A stretch of 64,000 bases of DNA from Bacillus methanolicus PB1 (GCF_000262755.1 NZ_AFEU01000001.1:806001-870000); one strand, 5' to 3'; counted from the first letter of the stretch, positions 9,728 to 17,629 are shown. The notes: generated by a model from the sequence alone, not told the origin. Translations and numbers: made by a program.

Positions 9728-10818
9728 GATTCTAAAAATTGCATAAACATTTTTTGATGAGAGACAGGAAATGCAAATTCCTTGAGATGATCAGGCGAGA
9801 CGAGTCTTAAATCGTTATTTTGTTTTAGATTATTTAATATAGTGCCTTTATACACGTTAATATTCCACACTACATGTGAAAAAACATGTTCAATTTGGCC
9901 GATTGGTTCTCTTATAATGGTATCTGCTCCGTATTCGCTTTTAAGAAACTGCGATAACTGCTGCTTGTCATTTTTTATTGTTAGATTGATTTCAGTATTT
10001 GGAAACTCCCAAAGATTAGCGAGCAAGCCGGAGCTTGGCCGTTTATGAATAAGAATGTTTCCATCCTGATCTGTAAGCACAGCAGCAGCAAGCTGAACAT
10101 TTTTTGGCTTCTTCTTTTTCGTTTTTACCGGCAAGTTTTCTTGAACGCCTTCATGAAAGGCTTGGCAATGTTCTCTAACCGGGCAAAGCAAACATGATGG
10201 AGAAGTAGGAGTGCAAATCATCGCCCCCAGTTCCATTAGAGCTTGATTAAAGTAAGAAGGATTTTGATGCGAAATCAGCATCCTGACGGCCTCTTCGAAA
10301 ATTTTTCTGGTCGCCTGTCTTGCAATATCTTCCCAAATTGTTAAAATTCTTGATAATACTCTCATTACATTTCCGTCAACTGCCGGTTCCGGTACACCGT
10401 ATGCTATACTTAAAATAGCTCCGGCTGTATATGGCCCTATACCTTTAAGCGATGCAATCTCTTCTCGTGTATCAGGCACTTTTCCGCCATATACTTCCTT
10501 AACTTCTCTAACAGCTTCCTGCAAGTTTCGAACCCTTGAATAGTAGCCGAGCCCTTCCCAGACTTTTAATACTTTTTCTTCATCTGCTTCCGCAAGAGCA
10601 TCAATCGTTGGGAATTGTTCTATAAAACGGTTATAATAAGGAATCACTGTTTCTACTCTCGTCTGTTGAAGCATAATTTCGGAAACCCAGACTTTATATG
10701 GATCCCGCTCGTTTCTCCATGGAAGATTCCGTTGTTCTCTTTCAAACCAGCTGATTAAGTCTTGCTGAAAGGATTTAATATCCATTTTCTCAATCGTTTC
10801 TAAATGTATTTTTGACAC
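9709..10818 (-). CDS. mutY: Adenine DNA glycosylase MutY
   Basis: This 369-residue enzyme removes adenine mispaired with 8-oxoguanine. The helix-hairpin-helix with [14 protein letters not shown] (about 125-140) and the following catalytic aspartate in [10 protein letters not shown] are present. A 4Fe-4S motif C-x6-C-x2-C-x5-C lies in [17 protein letters not shown] near residue 200. The C-terminal NUDIX-like domain (about 240-365) recognises 8-oxoG. A GTG start at 10818 follows TTGGAGG at a good distance. The coding end is embedded in the terminator shared with yfhS. Confidence 0.95.
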   Translation of the reverse strand: MSKIHLETIEKMDIKSFQQDLISWFEREQRNLPWRNERDPYKVWVSEIMLQQTRVETVIPYYNRFIEQFPTIDALAEADEEKVLKVWEGLGYYSRVRNLQEAVREVKEVYGGKVPDTREEIASLKGIGPYTAGAILSIAYGVPEPAVDGNVMRVLSRILTIWEDIARQATRKIFEEAVRMLISHQNPSYFNQALMELGAMICTPTSPSCLLCPVREHCQAFHEGVQENLPVKTKKKKPKNVQLAAAVLTDQDGNILIHKRPSSGLLANLWEFPNTEINLTIKNDKQQLSQFLKSEYGADTIIREPIGQIEHVFSHVVWNINVYKGTILNNLKQNNDLRLVSPDHLKEFAFPVSHQKMFMQFLESKGKTL

Positions 10819-10867
10819 TTTCGTTCCTCCAAGATGTTAATCTTTACTGAAAGATGGACATATTATA

Positions 10868-11176
10868 TTACAGTTCCTTTATTAAAGCACAACACTCTAC
10901 TTTCTGCAGCCCTCCGGAAATGAATCTGTCAAGGCAGCCGAAAACAGTATGGTACTTTGATTTTCTCAGCTTTTTTAAAGCAAAATAGTGTGATTCAGTG
11001 GGAAGAAGGAAAGATTCAACTATACGATAAGGGTCTGAATCAATCTGCCGCCATTTAATTTCCGCCGCTCCAAACGAGGGCAGCAAAGCAACTATTTGAT
11101 CCATTGCTTCTTTATATTGAGAAAAATAGGAATCTTTAACCTGATAATAAACAATCATTTGGAGCTGATTTTTCAA
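10868..11176 (-). CDS. Conserved small protein, possibly dimeric alpha/beta-barrel (ABM-like)
   Basis: I do not recognise this 102-residue protein by name. It opens with a short strand-like stretch (QMIVYYQVKD), followed by a helix, a PSFGAAEIKWRQID strand pair and a helix, a pattern seen in small dimeric alpha/beta-barrel proteins such as the ABM or DUF3291 families. Two adjacent cysteines lie near the C terminus. Translation should start at a TTG (11176), with AAAGGAG 9 nt upstream. It is divergent from yfhP and separated from mutY by about 50 nt, so it may be cotranscribed with mutY. Confidence 0.6.
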   Translation of the reverse strand: MKNQLQMIVYYQVKDSYFSQYKEAMDQIVALLPSFGAAEIKWRQIDSDPYRIVESFLLPTESHYFALKKLRKSKYHTVFGCLDRFISGGLQKVECCALIKEL

Positions 11177-11258
11177 TATTTACATCTCCTTTGATACAGT
11201 TTTGATTAAATCGACATACATTTCACTATGACTAATTTTAAAAGGAGGCATTTTCCTC

Positions 11259-12239
11259 TTGGATACAGGCACTCACGTAGTTATGGGACTGGCACTCGGC
11301 GGACTGTCTACTCTTGACCCTGCTGTAATGGAAAACACAGCGACAGCTAGCAGTGTATTAATCGGCACTATCATCGGTTCCCAGGCTCCTGATATAGATA
11401 CTTTATTAAAGCTCAAAAATAATGCTGTTTATATCCGAAATCACCGGGGAATTACACATTCAATACCAGCTGTTCTCATGTGGCCTATTGCCATTGTTGC
11501 ACTTATTTATCCTTTTTTCCCTGACGTTAATTTGCTTCATTTATGGATTTGGACATTTGCTGCTGTTTTCCTTCATGTTTTTGTCGACATATTCAATGCC
11601 TACGGAACACAAGCTTTGCGTCCTTTTTCGTCGAAATGGGTCGCACTGGGGATTATTAATACATTCGATCCGTTTATTTTCTCCATTCATGTAATGGGCT
11701 TATTACTATGGGCGTTAGGCGCACATCCGGGTTACACGTTTCTTGCTATCTATGCAGTAATTCTTGTGTACTATATCATCCGTTTTCAGTACCAACAAAT
11801 GATCCTAAAAGCTGTGAAAAAAGTGGTGCCTGATGCAACGGAAATTATCATAGCACCAACGATGAGATTCCATCAATGGCGGATAGCTGTCATGAATAAA
11901 CACCAATTTTTTGTGGGAGTAGCTTATAAAAACCAAGTCTCCATTTTTGACCGGTTCAATCGGGTGCCCATTCCAGAATCTCCTGTTTTGCAAGCTGCCA
12001 AAAAAGATAAAAACCTCTCCGCTTTTCTTTCGTTTTCACCGGTTTACCGGTGGGAACTTGATGAATATGACGATTATTATGAGGTTCGTTTTATCGACTT
12101 GCGCTACCGAAGCAACGGACATTATCCTTTTGTTGCTGTCGTACAGCTTGACAAAAACTTGAAAATTCTCCGTTCCTATACAGGTTGGATTTTCAGTGAG
12201 GAAAAGCTGAGAAAAAAGCTCGACATTATTCACGGATAG
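11259..12239 (+). CDS. yfhP: Membrane protein YfhP (metal-dependent hydrolase family, DUF457/YdjM-like)
   Basis: A 326-residue membrane protein. The N terminus MDTGTHVVMGLALGG carries the first conserved histidine, and further histidines lie in the RNHRGITHS motif near residue 66 and in the VFLHVFVDIFNAYGTQ helix, the pattern of membrane-bound metal-dependent hydrolases of the LexA-binding/YdjM type. About five membrane segments occupy residues 1-190; the C-terminal third is soluble. In B. subtilis YfhP represses or limits sporulation-linked gene expression; I infer nothing more specific here. A TTG start at 11259 follows AAAGGAGG and matches the homologous start MDTGTH. Confidence 0.9.
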   Translation: MDTGTHVVMGLALGGLSTLDPAVMENTATASSVLIGTIIGSQAPDIDTLLKLKNNAVYIRNHRGITHSIPAVLMWPIAIVALIYPFFPDVNLLHLWIWTFAAVFLHVFVDIFNAYGTQALRPFSSKWVALGIINTFDPFIFSIHVMGLLLWALGAHPGYTFLAIYAVILVYYIIRFQYQQMILKAVKKVVPDATEIIIAPTMRFHQWRIAVMNKHQFFVGVAYKNQVSIFDRFNRVPIPESPVLQAAKKDKNLSAFLSFSPVYRWELDEYDDYYEVRFIDLRYRSNGHYPFVAVVQLDKNLKILRSYTGWIFSEEKLRKKLDIIHG

Positions 12240-12243
12240 ATCG

Positions 12244-12352
12244 GGGTCTGGCCCTCACCACTTTAACGCATTAACGCATTGAGGGCCAGACCCTCATCGC
12301 TTTAAAGTGTTAAAAAGAGAGGCCAGGCACTTTAAAGATTACCTGGCCCCTA
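12244..12352. repeat. Two palindromic elements between convergent yfhP and yfhJ
   Basis: GGGTCTGGCCCTCA (12244-12257) pairs with its complement at 12280-12293 around a loop containing TTAACGCATTAACGCATT. A second hairpin with GGCCAGG and CCTGGCC arms occupies about 12321-12350. They belong to the GGGTCTGACCC family and probably terminate both genes. Confidence 0.8.
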
Positions 12353-12356
12353 ATTA

Positions 12357-12635
12357 TTAATGAACCTCTTTTTGCCCCAACTCAAGCAAATGCTTATATT
12401 TTGGATTTCTTGCAACAAATTCATGCAGCCGATCTCCGTAATTTTCGATCCACTGCCGGACAATTCTGTTGGTCATCTCGCTTCCTTTATATTCCCTTCC
12501 TGCTTTGGCATATGTCGTTTCAAAATCATCCCAAAGCAGCTCAACCCATGTTAAAGCTTGTACATATGTTAAATGCGGATTTTTTTCTGCTAATATTTCT
12601 GCAAGCCTTTCTTGATAATCCTTCAAATGAGTCAC
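12357..12635 (-). CDS. yfhJ: YfhJ, WVELL-family protein
   Basis: A 92-residue soluble protein with the name-giving motif, here TWVELLWDDFETTYAKAG around residues 29-46, and the C-terminal RNPKYKHLLE segment. Function is unknown; the family is restricted to Bacillaceae and related genera. It is next to sspK as in B. subtilis. The ATG at 12635 is used; the upstream GGGGTGA could act as ribosome site. Confidence 0.88.
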   Translation of the reverse strand: MTHLKDYQERLAEILAEKNPHLTYVQALTWVELLWDDFETTYAKAGREYKGSEMTNRIVRQWIENYGDRLHEFVARNPKYKHLLELGQKEVH

Positions 12636-12756
12636 CCCATTACCATTTATTTAGCGTTTTATCTTAACTGTCTCCATCAAATACTATTGTTAACGTGAGC
12701 AGCAAATTTCATGATTTGTTAAATCGCGTTGCAAACTGTCTTTGGGAGGGTTTCAA

Positions 12757-12930
12757 ATGCGGAATAAAGCAAGGAATTATCCAACTCCAAAAACGATCAA
12801 ATTAGAGGGTGAACCTCGAGCGAAAGCTGAATATGCCTCTACAAGAGCAGATGGATCAATTAATACACATCCGCAAGAACGGATGAATGCTTCTTCCCAT
12901 CGAAACAAAGATAAAGCCGAATTGTCCTAA
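12757..12930 (+). CDS. sspK: Small acid-soluble spore protein K
   Basis: A 57-residue basic-acidic mixed protein containing [19 protein letters not shown] and HPQERMNAS, the conserved core of SspK, a minor SASP made in the forespore. It is somewhat longer at its C terminus than the 50-residue B. subtilis protein. The start is the ATG at 12757 with GGGAGG 6 nt upstream; an in-frame TTG at 12742 is part of that ribosome site. A small YpzG-like gene follows after 18 nt, so the two are likely cotranscribed. Confidence 0.93.
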   Translation: MRNKARNYPTPKTIKLEGEPRAKAEYASTRADGSINTHPQERMNASSHRNKDKAELS

Positions 12931-12948
12931 AGGTGAGGTGGATACACA

Positions 12949-13107
12949 ATGAGAAATATAAAAAAAAATTTTGACAACAATTCTAATTCCAGTTCGTTTG
13001 CGGCTCCATGGTATAATCCAAAACATGCCTATTCTCAAGTAAACGGCGAAACCCAACTAACGCAGAAAACTATTATTTTACAACGTCAAACAAGAAAACA
13101 ATCGTAA
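12949..13107 (+). CDS. Small YpzG-like protein
   Basis: A 52-codon open frame starts at ATG 12949, with GGTGAGG at 12932-12938 as ribosome site, and ends at TAA 13105-13107. The C-terminal half contains APWYNPKHAYSQVNGETQLT, which resembles the YpzG family of small Bacillus proteins (NPKHA..QVNGET). Such proteins are associated with spores. It follows sspK by 18 nt, which fits a joint sporulation transcript. The N terminus is Asn/Ser-rich and low complexity. Confidence 0.75.
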   Translation: MRNIKKNFDNNSNSSSFAAPWYNPKHAYSQVNGETQLTQKTIILQRQTRKQS

Positions 13108-13109
13108 TA

Positions 13110-13243
13110 ACGAAAAGCGGAAGCGACTTGAATAGCCCCGACAAGCAAAAAGCTTCTCCTACAGGAAATCCCAATTTCCGTAGCTGACGTCTAGATAAGC
13201 CGGAACTTGTCGCTTCAAGACATTGGAAAAGCGAAAGCTTTTA
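13110..13243. repeat. Structured intergenic repeat of the Bacillaceae GCGGAAGCG...CCCCGACAAGC type
   Basis: The segment begins with AAAGCGGAAGCGACTTG, contains AGCCCCGACAAGC and ends with TTGTCGCTTCAAG...AAAGC. GAAGCGAC (13120-13127) pairs with GTCGCTTC (13209-13216). From memory, this layout is a widespread Bacillaceae intergenic repeat of unknown role, with abundant copies per genome. Only one copy is seen in this window. Confidence 0.6.
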
Positions 13244-13257
13244 GTTATCACATGTTT

Positions 13258-13376
13258 GAGGCTGTCTCAAAAGCTTTAGAGTCAGACCCCATAACACAAT
13301 ATATACGACATATATTGCATAAATGTGCTATATATTGATAAATGCACATTGGGTCAGACCCTTATGAGACAGCCTC
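13258..13376. repeat. 119-bp MITE-like palindromic element, copy A
   Basis: Terminal arms GAGGCTGTCTCA...TGAGACAGCCTC enclose GTCAGACCCCATAA and TTGGGTCAGACCC arms and an AT-rich core. It is an inverted copy of the element at 61352-61600. The last two bases of the element are part of the yfhH stop codon (13375-13377). Confidence 0.85.
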
Positions 13377-13695
13377 ATTCTAATTTTTTTAACATCGAAA
13401 TAGGAAGTGCTTCTTCTTTGCCAGTTCCGCTTAATCTGTATCCCCAAGCAAAAACACCGTTTAAATAATTAATCTTGAAATACGCTCCAGGATCGCCCTC
13501 AATTTGGTAAATTTCCCCCTGCTTAAAATCTTCAGGATTTAATAAATATGACTTTGCCATGGCAGCTTTTCTTTCCAACACAGCGAACTCATTGACCATG
13601 CCCATTTGTTCCGCTTTACGCGCTTTTTCATTGAGTTTTGCTATCTCCTGTTTCAATTCATATTCAGACATTTCACTATAACGCTTTTGCTGCAT
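13375..13695 (-). CDS. yfhH: YfhH (DUF1811) protein
   Basis: A 106-residue protein with an N-terminal coiled helix (YELKQEIAKLNEKARKAEQMG) and a C-terminal small beta domain holding PGAYFKINYLNGVFAWGYRL. Size and place between sspK and recX match B. subtilis YfhH (DUF1811), of unknown function. The ATG at 13695 follows AAGGAG. The stop codon is shared with the end of a palindromic repeat that can act as terminator. Confidence 0.88.
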   Translation of the reverse strand: MQQKRYSEMSEYELKQEIAKLNEKARKAEQMGMVNEFAVLERKAAMAKSYLLNPEDFKQGEIYQIEGDPGAYFKINYLNGVFAWGYRLSGTGKEEALPISMLKKLE

Positions 13696-13877
13696 TGTTT
13701 CACTCCTTGGTGCTGCTTGTGTTTTTATTTATTAGTTGCTTATTTTCAATATATTGAAATTTAAGAAATAAATAAAGAAGCCTGCTCCGTTCTAAAAGAG
13801 GTTGCTGAACTGATCATGGTGAGATGGAAAAGGAAACAATCAAAATCAACTCCGATAAAAAATCATGACTTCCTCTG

Positions 13878-14699
13878 TCAAGATTTATTATCAGATAATT
13901 CTAATTCACTCAAATAATGTTCGATTAAATCAATGGAGAAGCCTTTCCTATATAATGCCTGTTTCATTTTTTGTTCAAACTCATATCCTGTAAATTTATT
14001 GTATTTTCGTTTTAGTTTTTCACCATGATGCCGTATTGCAGCCATTTCCTCTTCTTCCTTTTTATCAAAATTTACTTCACGCAGAACAGCTTGAATCACA
14101 TCGATGGAAAAACCTTTTCTTAATAGCAGCTGTTCAAGTTTTAATTTTAATGTTCTTTCCGATTCAAGACGATTTTTAGAAAGAAATTTTTCGCTCACTT
14201 TCACTGCTGTGTCTATTTGCTCTTCGGAAGAGTATTCGTTCAGGGCTTCCTCAATCAAATTTTCTCCAATCCATTTTTCCCTTAATCCTTTGCGAATTAG
14301 CTCAGTCCCTTTATCAGTTGTATTCTTCTGTGTTCTGACATATGCCTTCGCATACTCTCGATCATCTAAAAATTTGTATTCGTATAGTTTTAAAATAACC
14401 TCTTTAATAATCGGCTCATCAATCTCTTTTTCAGCTAAGTAATTTCGGACTTCTCCTTCTGACCTCATACTTTTCGCCAAAAAATTTATCGCAAGATGAT
14501 ATCCTTTTCGGATATCGTCCTGATATTGGATTTCTGTCAAAAGAAACGGATCCACTTCAAACCCTTTTTTTAACTTGAATTTTATTAATGTATCTTTATC
14601 AACACTGAATGCATATTCTTCGCCTTTGCCAAAATCCATATATATATTGTAACGTTCTTGATTTTTTTGCTGGACGGTTATTTTCGTAATCACAGCCAT
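13878..14699 (-). CDS. recX: RecA regulator RecX
   Basis: A 273-residue, highly charged helical protein made of three-helix RecX repeats; the signature segments LRSEGEVRNYL-type (here MRSEGEVRNYLAEKE), FLDDREYAKAYVRTQ and LRKGFSIDVIQAVL/YRKGFSIDLIEHYL are visible. It modulates RecA filaments. The start at ATG 14699 is preferred, because AGAGGTGAT lies 4 nt upstream and overlaps the alternative GTG at 14708. It is divergent from yfhF by about 100 nt, as in B. subtilis. Confidence 0.93.
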   Translation of the reverse strand: MAVITKITVQQKNQERYNIYMDFGKGEEYAFSVDKDTLIKFKLKKGFEVDPFLLTEIQYQDDIRKGYHLAINFLAKSMRSEGEVRNYLAEKEIDEPIIKEVILKLYEYKFLDDREYAKAYVRTQKNTTDKGTELIRKGLREKWIGENLIEEALNEYSSEEQIDTAVKVSEKFLSKNRLESERTLKLKLEQLLLRKGFSIDVIQAVLREVNFDKKEEEEMAAIRHHGEKLKRKYNKFTGYEFEQKMKQALYRKGFSIDLIEHYLSELELSDNKS

Positions 14700-14796
14700 A
14701 AAAATCACCTCTATTTAAATGTACCATATAAAAAAAGGTTTTCTTTAGCCGAATATCGTAAATTTAACCTTAAAGAAAAAGAAGGTGGCGAAGTAA

Positions 14797-15705
14797 ATGA
14801 AAATTACGATAATCGGCGGTACCGGATTTGTCGGAAAAGCTTTGGCGGCTGAATTGGCAAAAGAGGGACATGAAATACTTGTCCTTACTCGCAACGCCGA
14901 TCAAAAAGATAATAGTAAAAACTGCCGCTTTATCCAATGGCTCAATGAAGGAGACAACCCTGTAAAAGACGTAGAAGGAACAGATGTTATCATAAACCTT
15001 GCAGGTGAGTCGATTAATAGCGGAAGATGGACGGCCGAACAGAAAAAGAAAATAAAAAATAGCCGATTGCACGTTACTGAAAGCATTCTCAACATAATCA
15101 GCCAATTAGACAAAAAGCCAACTACCCTTATTAATGCAAGTGCAGTAGGAATTTACGGCATCTCCAATCAGAAAATCTTCACAGAAAAATCAAAAGAAAC
15201 AGGTAATGATTTTTTGGCAGAAACGGTTCATGCGTGGGAAAATACGGCTATAAAAGCCTATTATGATTTTGGTATACGAACAGTTTTATGCCGTTTTGGC
15301 ATAATTCTGGATAAAAATGACGGCGCCTTGCCGAGAATGGCTTTACCTTATAAATTATTTGCCGGTGGAACAGTCGGATCCGGAGAACAATGGGTATCTT
15401 GGATTCATCTTAAAGATGTTATTAGAGGAATACAATACTGTATAGAAAATGAGCGGCTTAGAGGTTCTGTTAATTTTACTGCTCCACATCCTGTCACAAT
15501 GAAAGAGTTTGGAAAAACGCTTGGTACTGTTCTTCATCGTCCTCACTGGCTGCCGATTCCCGAAATTGCATTAAAATTGCTTTTAGGAGAAATGAGCATA
15601 CTTGTCCTTGAAGGCCAGAAGGTTTTGCCGGAAAAACTGGTAGAAAACGGATTTACCTTTCTTTTTCCTGAATTAAAAAATGCATTAACCGATATTTATC
15701 AATGA
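14797..15705 (+). CDS. yfhF: YfhF, TIGR01777-type NAD-dependent epimerase/dehydratase
   Basis: A 302-residue atypical SDR protein. The nucleotide-binding motif GGTGFVGKAL is at residues 7-16, INLAGESI marks the fourth strand region, and ASAVGIYG with WSNT-like HAWENTA follow. A C-terminal DUF1731-type segment (PIPEIALKLLLGEMS...PEKLVENGF) identifies the cell-division-inhibitor SulA-like/TIGR01777 family. The substrate is unknown. The start ATG follows GAAGGTGG. yfhE and yfhD follow on the same strand. Confidence 0.9.
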   Translation: MKITIIGGTGFVGKALAAELAKEGHEILVLTRNADQKDNSKNCRFIQWLNEGDNPVKDVEGTDVIINLAGESINSGRWTAEQKKKIKNSRLHVTESILNIISQLDKKPTTLINASAVGIYGISNQKIFTEKSKETGNDFLAETVHAWENTAIKAYYDFGIRTVLCRFGIILDKNDGALPRMALPYKLFAGGTVGSGEQWVSWIHLKDVIRGIQYCIENERLRGSVNFTAPHPVTMKEFGKTLGTVLHRPHWLPIPEIALKLLLGEMSILVLEGQKVLPEKLVENGFTFLFPELKNALTDIYQ

Positions 15706-15775
15706 TCTGTATGAATCCTTTCGAATAAGGAAAAACTAGGAAAAGAAATTAGCACAATGAAAGGATGGTTGAAAA

Positions 15776-15901
15776 ATGGAAAAGAAGAAAAGAGAAAAAA
15801 TGAAAAGTACACTGTCAAGCGCTCAAGAGGTTACATATAAACGTGAATTTAAAATGGCAGATCGTGCAGGCGGTTTTACTGAAAGAGGAAGAAAACATTA
15901 A
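15776..15901 (+). CDS. yfhE: YfhE-like small basic protein
   Basis: An open frame of 41 codons starting at ATG 15776 and ending TAA 15899-15901. It reads MEKKKREKMKSTLSSAQEVT followed by a YKREFKMADRAGGFTERG segment, a pattern typical of the YfhE family. The B. subtilis gene is expressed during sporulation. AAAGGATGG lies upstream of the start. A terminator follows at once. Confidence 0.8.
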   Translation: MEKKKREKMKSTLSSAQEVTYKREFKMADRAGGFTERGRKH

Positions 15902-15945
15902 GCATTTACCAATTATACATGCCCCTTATAAAGCAAATGATATCA

Positions 15946-15976
15946 GTACGGAAAGCTTTTGTTTTCCGTACTTTTT
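15946..15976 (+). terminator. Terminator after yfhE
   Basis: GTACGGAAA (15946-15954) and TTTCCGTAC (15963-15971) form a perfect 9-bp stem followed by TTTTT. It lies in front of yfhD, so yfhD should have its own promoter or rely on partial read-through. Confidence 0.8.
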
Positions 15977-15996
15977 GTCCGAAAGGGGTTTTAAAA

Positions 15997-16188
15997 ATGG
16001 GTCGGGGACGTGGCCAAAGAACAAGAGATAAAAACAAAGCATCACTTCCACAAGTTCCAAAAAACCTTAAATCAGATGGTATAGACGAAGAGTTTTCGAT
16101 CGAACTGGCTGATCAGGAAGATATGGAAGCTCTTGCTCGGGCAAATGCAGCAAACCAGCGTGTTAAAGAAAAAACAAAAAATCAATAG
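15997..16188 (+). CDS. yfhD: YfhD-like small acidic protein
   Basis: A 63-residue protein with a basic N terminus (MGRGRGQRTRDKNKASLPQV) and acidic C-terminal half (EFSIELADQEDMEALARANA). This matches the YfhD family found in spore-forming Bacilli; its exact role is unknown. The start at 15997 follows AAAGGGG 8 nt upstream. It is the last syntenic yfh gene before the accessory region. Confidence 0.8.
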   Translation: MGRGRGQRTRDKNKASLPQVPKNLKSDGIDEEFSIELADQEDMEALARANAANQRVKEKTKNQ

Positions 16189-16377
16189 GTACCTTTCACG
16201 CCAAGAATTTTGTTTGGTATTATGAAGGAGAGCTGCACTATAATCAGCGGGCGGCTCTCCTTCTTTTATTTATCAACAAACTTCCGGGAGTAACTGGAAA
16301 AGGTTCTGTCTAAAAAGGTCATATGGGAAATACGACAGAACAGATGCTGAGGTGCGGATAATTCATATGTTGGGATG

Positions 16378-16560
16378 GAGGCTCATGACTGTATCACGTG
16401 GAAGGCTCATATACTGGGATGAAGGCTCATAAATCTGAATAAAGGCTCATTTATTTAAATGACGGCTCATATTTTAAAATAAAGGCTCTTATATCTAAAT
16501 AAAGGCTCATATATGAAATTAAGGGCTCATAAATAAAAATAACGGCTCATAACAATTCCC
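16378..16560. repeat. Tandem array of nine roughly 20-bp GGCTCAT repeats
   Basis: Eight consecutive units of exactly 20 bp (16401-16560), preceded by one 23-bp unit (16378-16400), share the core (A/G)A(A/G/C)GGCTCAT, with one unit reading GGCTCTT. The second half of each unit is AT-rich and variable. There are no unique spacers of CRISPR length. The 20-bp period is close to two helical turns, so bound proteins would lie on one face of the DNA. Confidence 0.85.
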
Positions 16561-16568
16561 TAACCATA

Positions 16569-16600
16569 AAAAAAGCAGGAAGATGATCCCTGCTTTTTCA
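16569..16600. terminator. Terminator downstream of doxX
   Basis: AAAAAGCAGG and CCTGCTTTTT (about 16569-16599) form a strong hairpin with T runs on both strands; on the minus strand it lies just behind doxX. Confidence 0.85.
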
Positions 16601-16624
16601 ATAATACTCAAATTATGAAGCAAC

Positions 16625-17131
16625 TTAATGACTCAATGTTGCTTTTTTATCTTTCCCGTGCCCGCCTTTATGCATACGATCTTTTATATATGGAATGGCA
16701 AAGCGGTCAACGCCCCAGTAGTAAGCGCCACTTCCTGTGAATAGAAGAATGATTGCAACTGTATACAGTATTGGATTAGTACTTGTTGTCCCCGCCATTA
16801 AGAAGTTCAGATTCATAAATGCACCTGCAATTAAAGCCGGAGTAGTTGCTGCACCAAGGATAAGTCCGATACATACTAAAATTTCTCCCCATTCTACCAA
16901 GGAGCTGAATAATCCAGCATTCGGCAATGCGATGTTTTCAAGAAACGCCGCATACCAGCCTTGCACCGCAGGATGCTCGCCTCCTGCTTTCGCAATTGCA
17001 CCTGCCATAAATCCACTTGCATCAAAATCACCTGCTACTTTATGCCAACCTGCTTCAATCCATTGGATACCTAACCAGATTCTTAAAAATGTCCACGCTA
17101 CTGCTGCTTTCGGGGTTTTCCACCATTTCAT
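16625..17131 (-). CDS. DoxX-family membrane protein
   Basis: A 168-residue protein with four membrane segments (about residues 8-25, 60-95, 95-118 and 120-140) and a histidine/lysine-rich C-terminal tail (MHKGGHGKDKK). The AGWHKVAGDF stretch after the first helix is typical of the DoxX family, which includes thiosulfate:quinone oxidoreductase subunits and redox-related membrane proteins. Two Rex-type operators lie upstream, so expression is probably linked to the NADH/NAD+ ratio. GGAGATGAT lies upstream of the ATG. It is monocistronic, with a terminator right after it. Confidence 0.88.
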   Translation of the reverse strand: MKWWKTPKAAVAWTFLRIWLGIQWIEAGWHKVAGDFDASGFMAGAIAKAGGEHPAVQGWYAAFLENIALPNAGLFSSLVEWGEILVCIGLILGAATTPALIAGAFMNLNFLMAGTTSTNPILYTVAIILLFTGSGAYYWGVDRFAIPYIKDRMHKGGHGKDKKATLSH

Positions 17132-17151
17132 GGATTATCATCTCCAATATT

Positions 17152-17169
17152 TTGTGAATTGATTCACAA
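17152..17169 (-). promoter_or_regulatory. Rex-type operator 1 upstream of doxX
   Basis: TTGTGAATTGATTCACAA has two perfect TTGTGAA/TTCACAA half-sites around a 4-bp spacer, as in the Rex consensus TTGTGAA-N4-TTCACAA. It lies 21 nt upstream of the doxX start. Confidence 0.75.
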
Positions 17170-17229
17170 ATTAATCGAAAAATTTTTTAAAAAAAGCCAG
17201 CCAGCTTTTGAAGAAAGATTAATTGTTAT

Positions 17230-17247
17230 TTGTGAATTGTTTCACTA
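17230..17247 (-). promoter_or_regulatory. Rex-type operator 2 upstream of doxX
   Basis: TTGTGAATTGTTTCACTA keeps one full half-site and five to six bases of the other. It stands 78 bp from the first operator, so two Rex dimers could bracket the promoter. Confidence 0.6.
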
Positions 17248-17363
17248 TCTTCCTTCACTAATAATATACTCCATTCCCTATTGAGAAACCATGGATTTCA
17301 CAATTTTTCCATAAAAAATGTTTTGATTTTAAACAATCTATGAACTACATTCATTCACTGGGT

Positions 17364-17512
17364 TGTGGATAAAGTGGATAAATATTTGGCGCACCTCTCA
17401 ATCCTTTATAAAATAAGGATTGTAAAATAACATGGGAAACTCCCTTCGAACTGTTGGTAATGTGGAAAAACTTGTGGAATATTGCAAAAAATTAATTTTT
17501 AGTTGTGGATAA
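17364..17512 (+). promoter_or_regulatory. Cluster of DnaA boxes in one orientation
   Basis: Two perfect boxes TGTGGATAA (17364-17372 and 17504-17512), a directly adjacent AGTGGATAA (17373-17381), and the near-matches TGTGGAAAA (17461-17469) and TGTGGAATA (17473-17481) all lie on the plus strand of a gene-free stretch. It could titrate or activate DnaA, like the DnaA-box clusters known outside oriC in B. subtilis. No replication gene is next to it. Confidence 0.7.
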
Positions 17513-17629
17513 ATATCTGAATAAGTTTTATCGATCATGAACTACTTTATGCGAAATTTATCTGGAACATATTTAATGCATTTTATTCATACCTTCCTGT
17601 AGGGATAGTTGGGCTTCCTATGGCACACT

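Noticed and set aside
13815-13916. Plus-strand frame of 33 codons (MVRWKRKQSK...) between yfhH and recX
   Set aside because: It runs into the 3' end of recX on the other strand, has only a weak ribosome site and no family I recognise.
16378-16560. CRISPR-like array
   Set aside because: Repeat core is only 10 bp with a 20-bp period; spacers are too short and AT-rich, and there are no cas genes.
16737-17162. 141-codon plus-strand frame
   Set aside because: It is the antisense shadow of doxX.
17364-17512. A true chromosomal origin (oriC)
   Set aside because: dnaA, dnaN and rpmH are not adjacent and the flanks are far from the origin in B. subtilis gene order.
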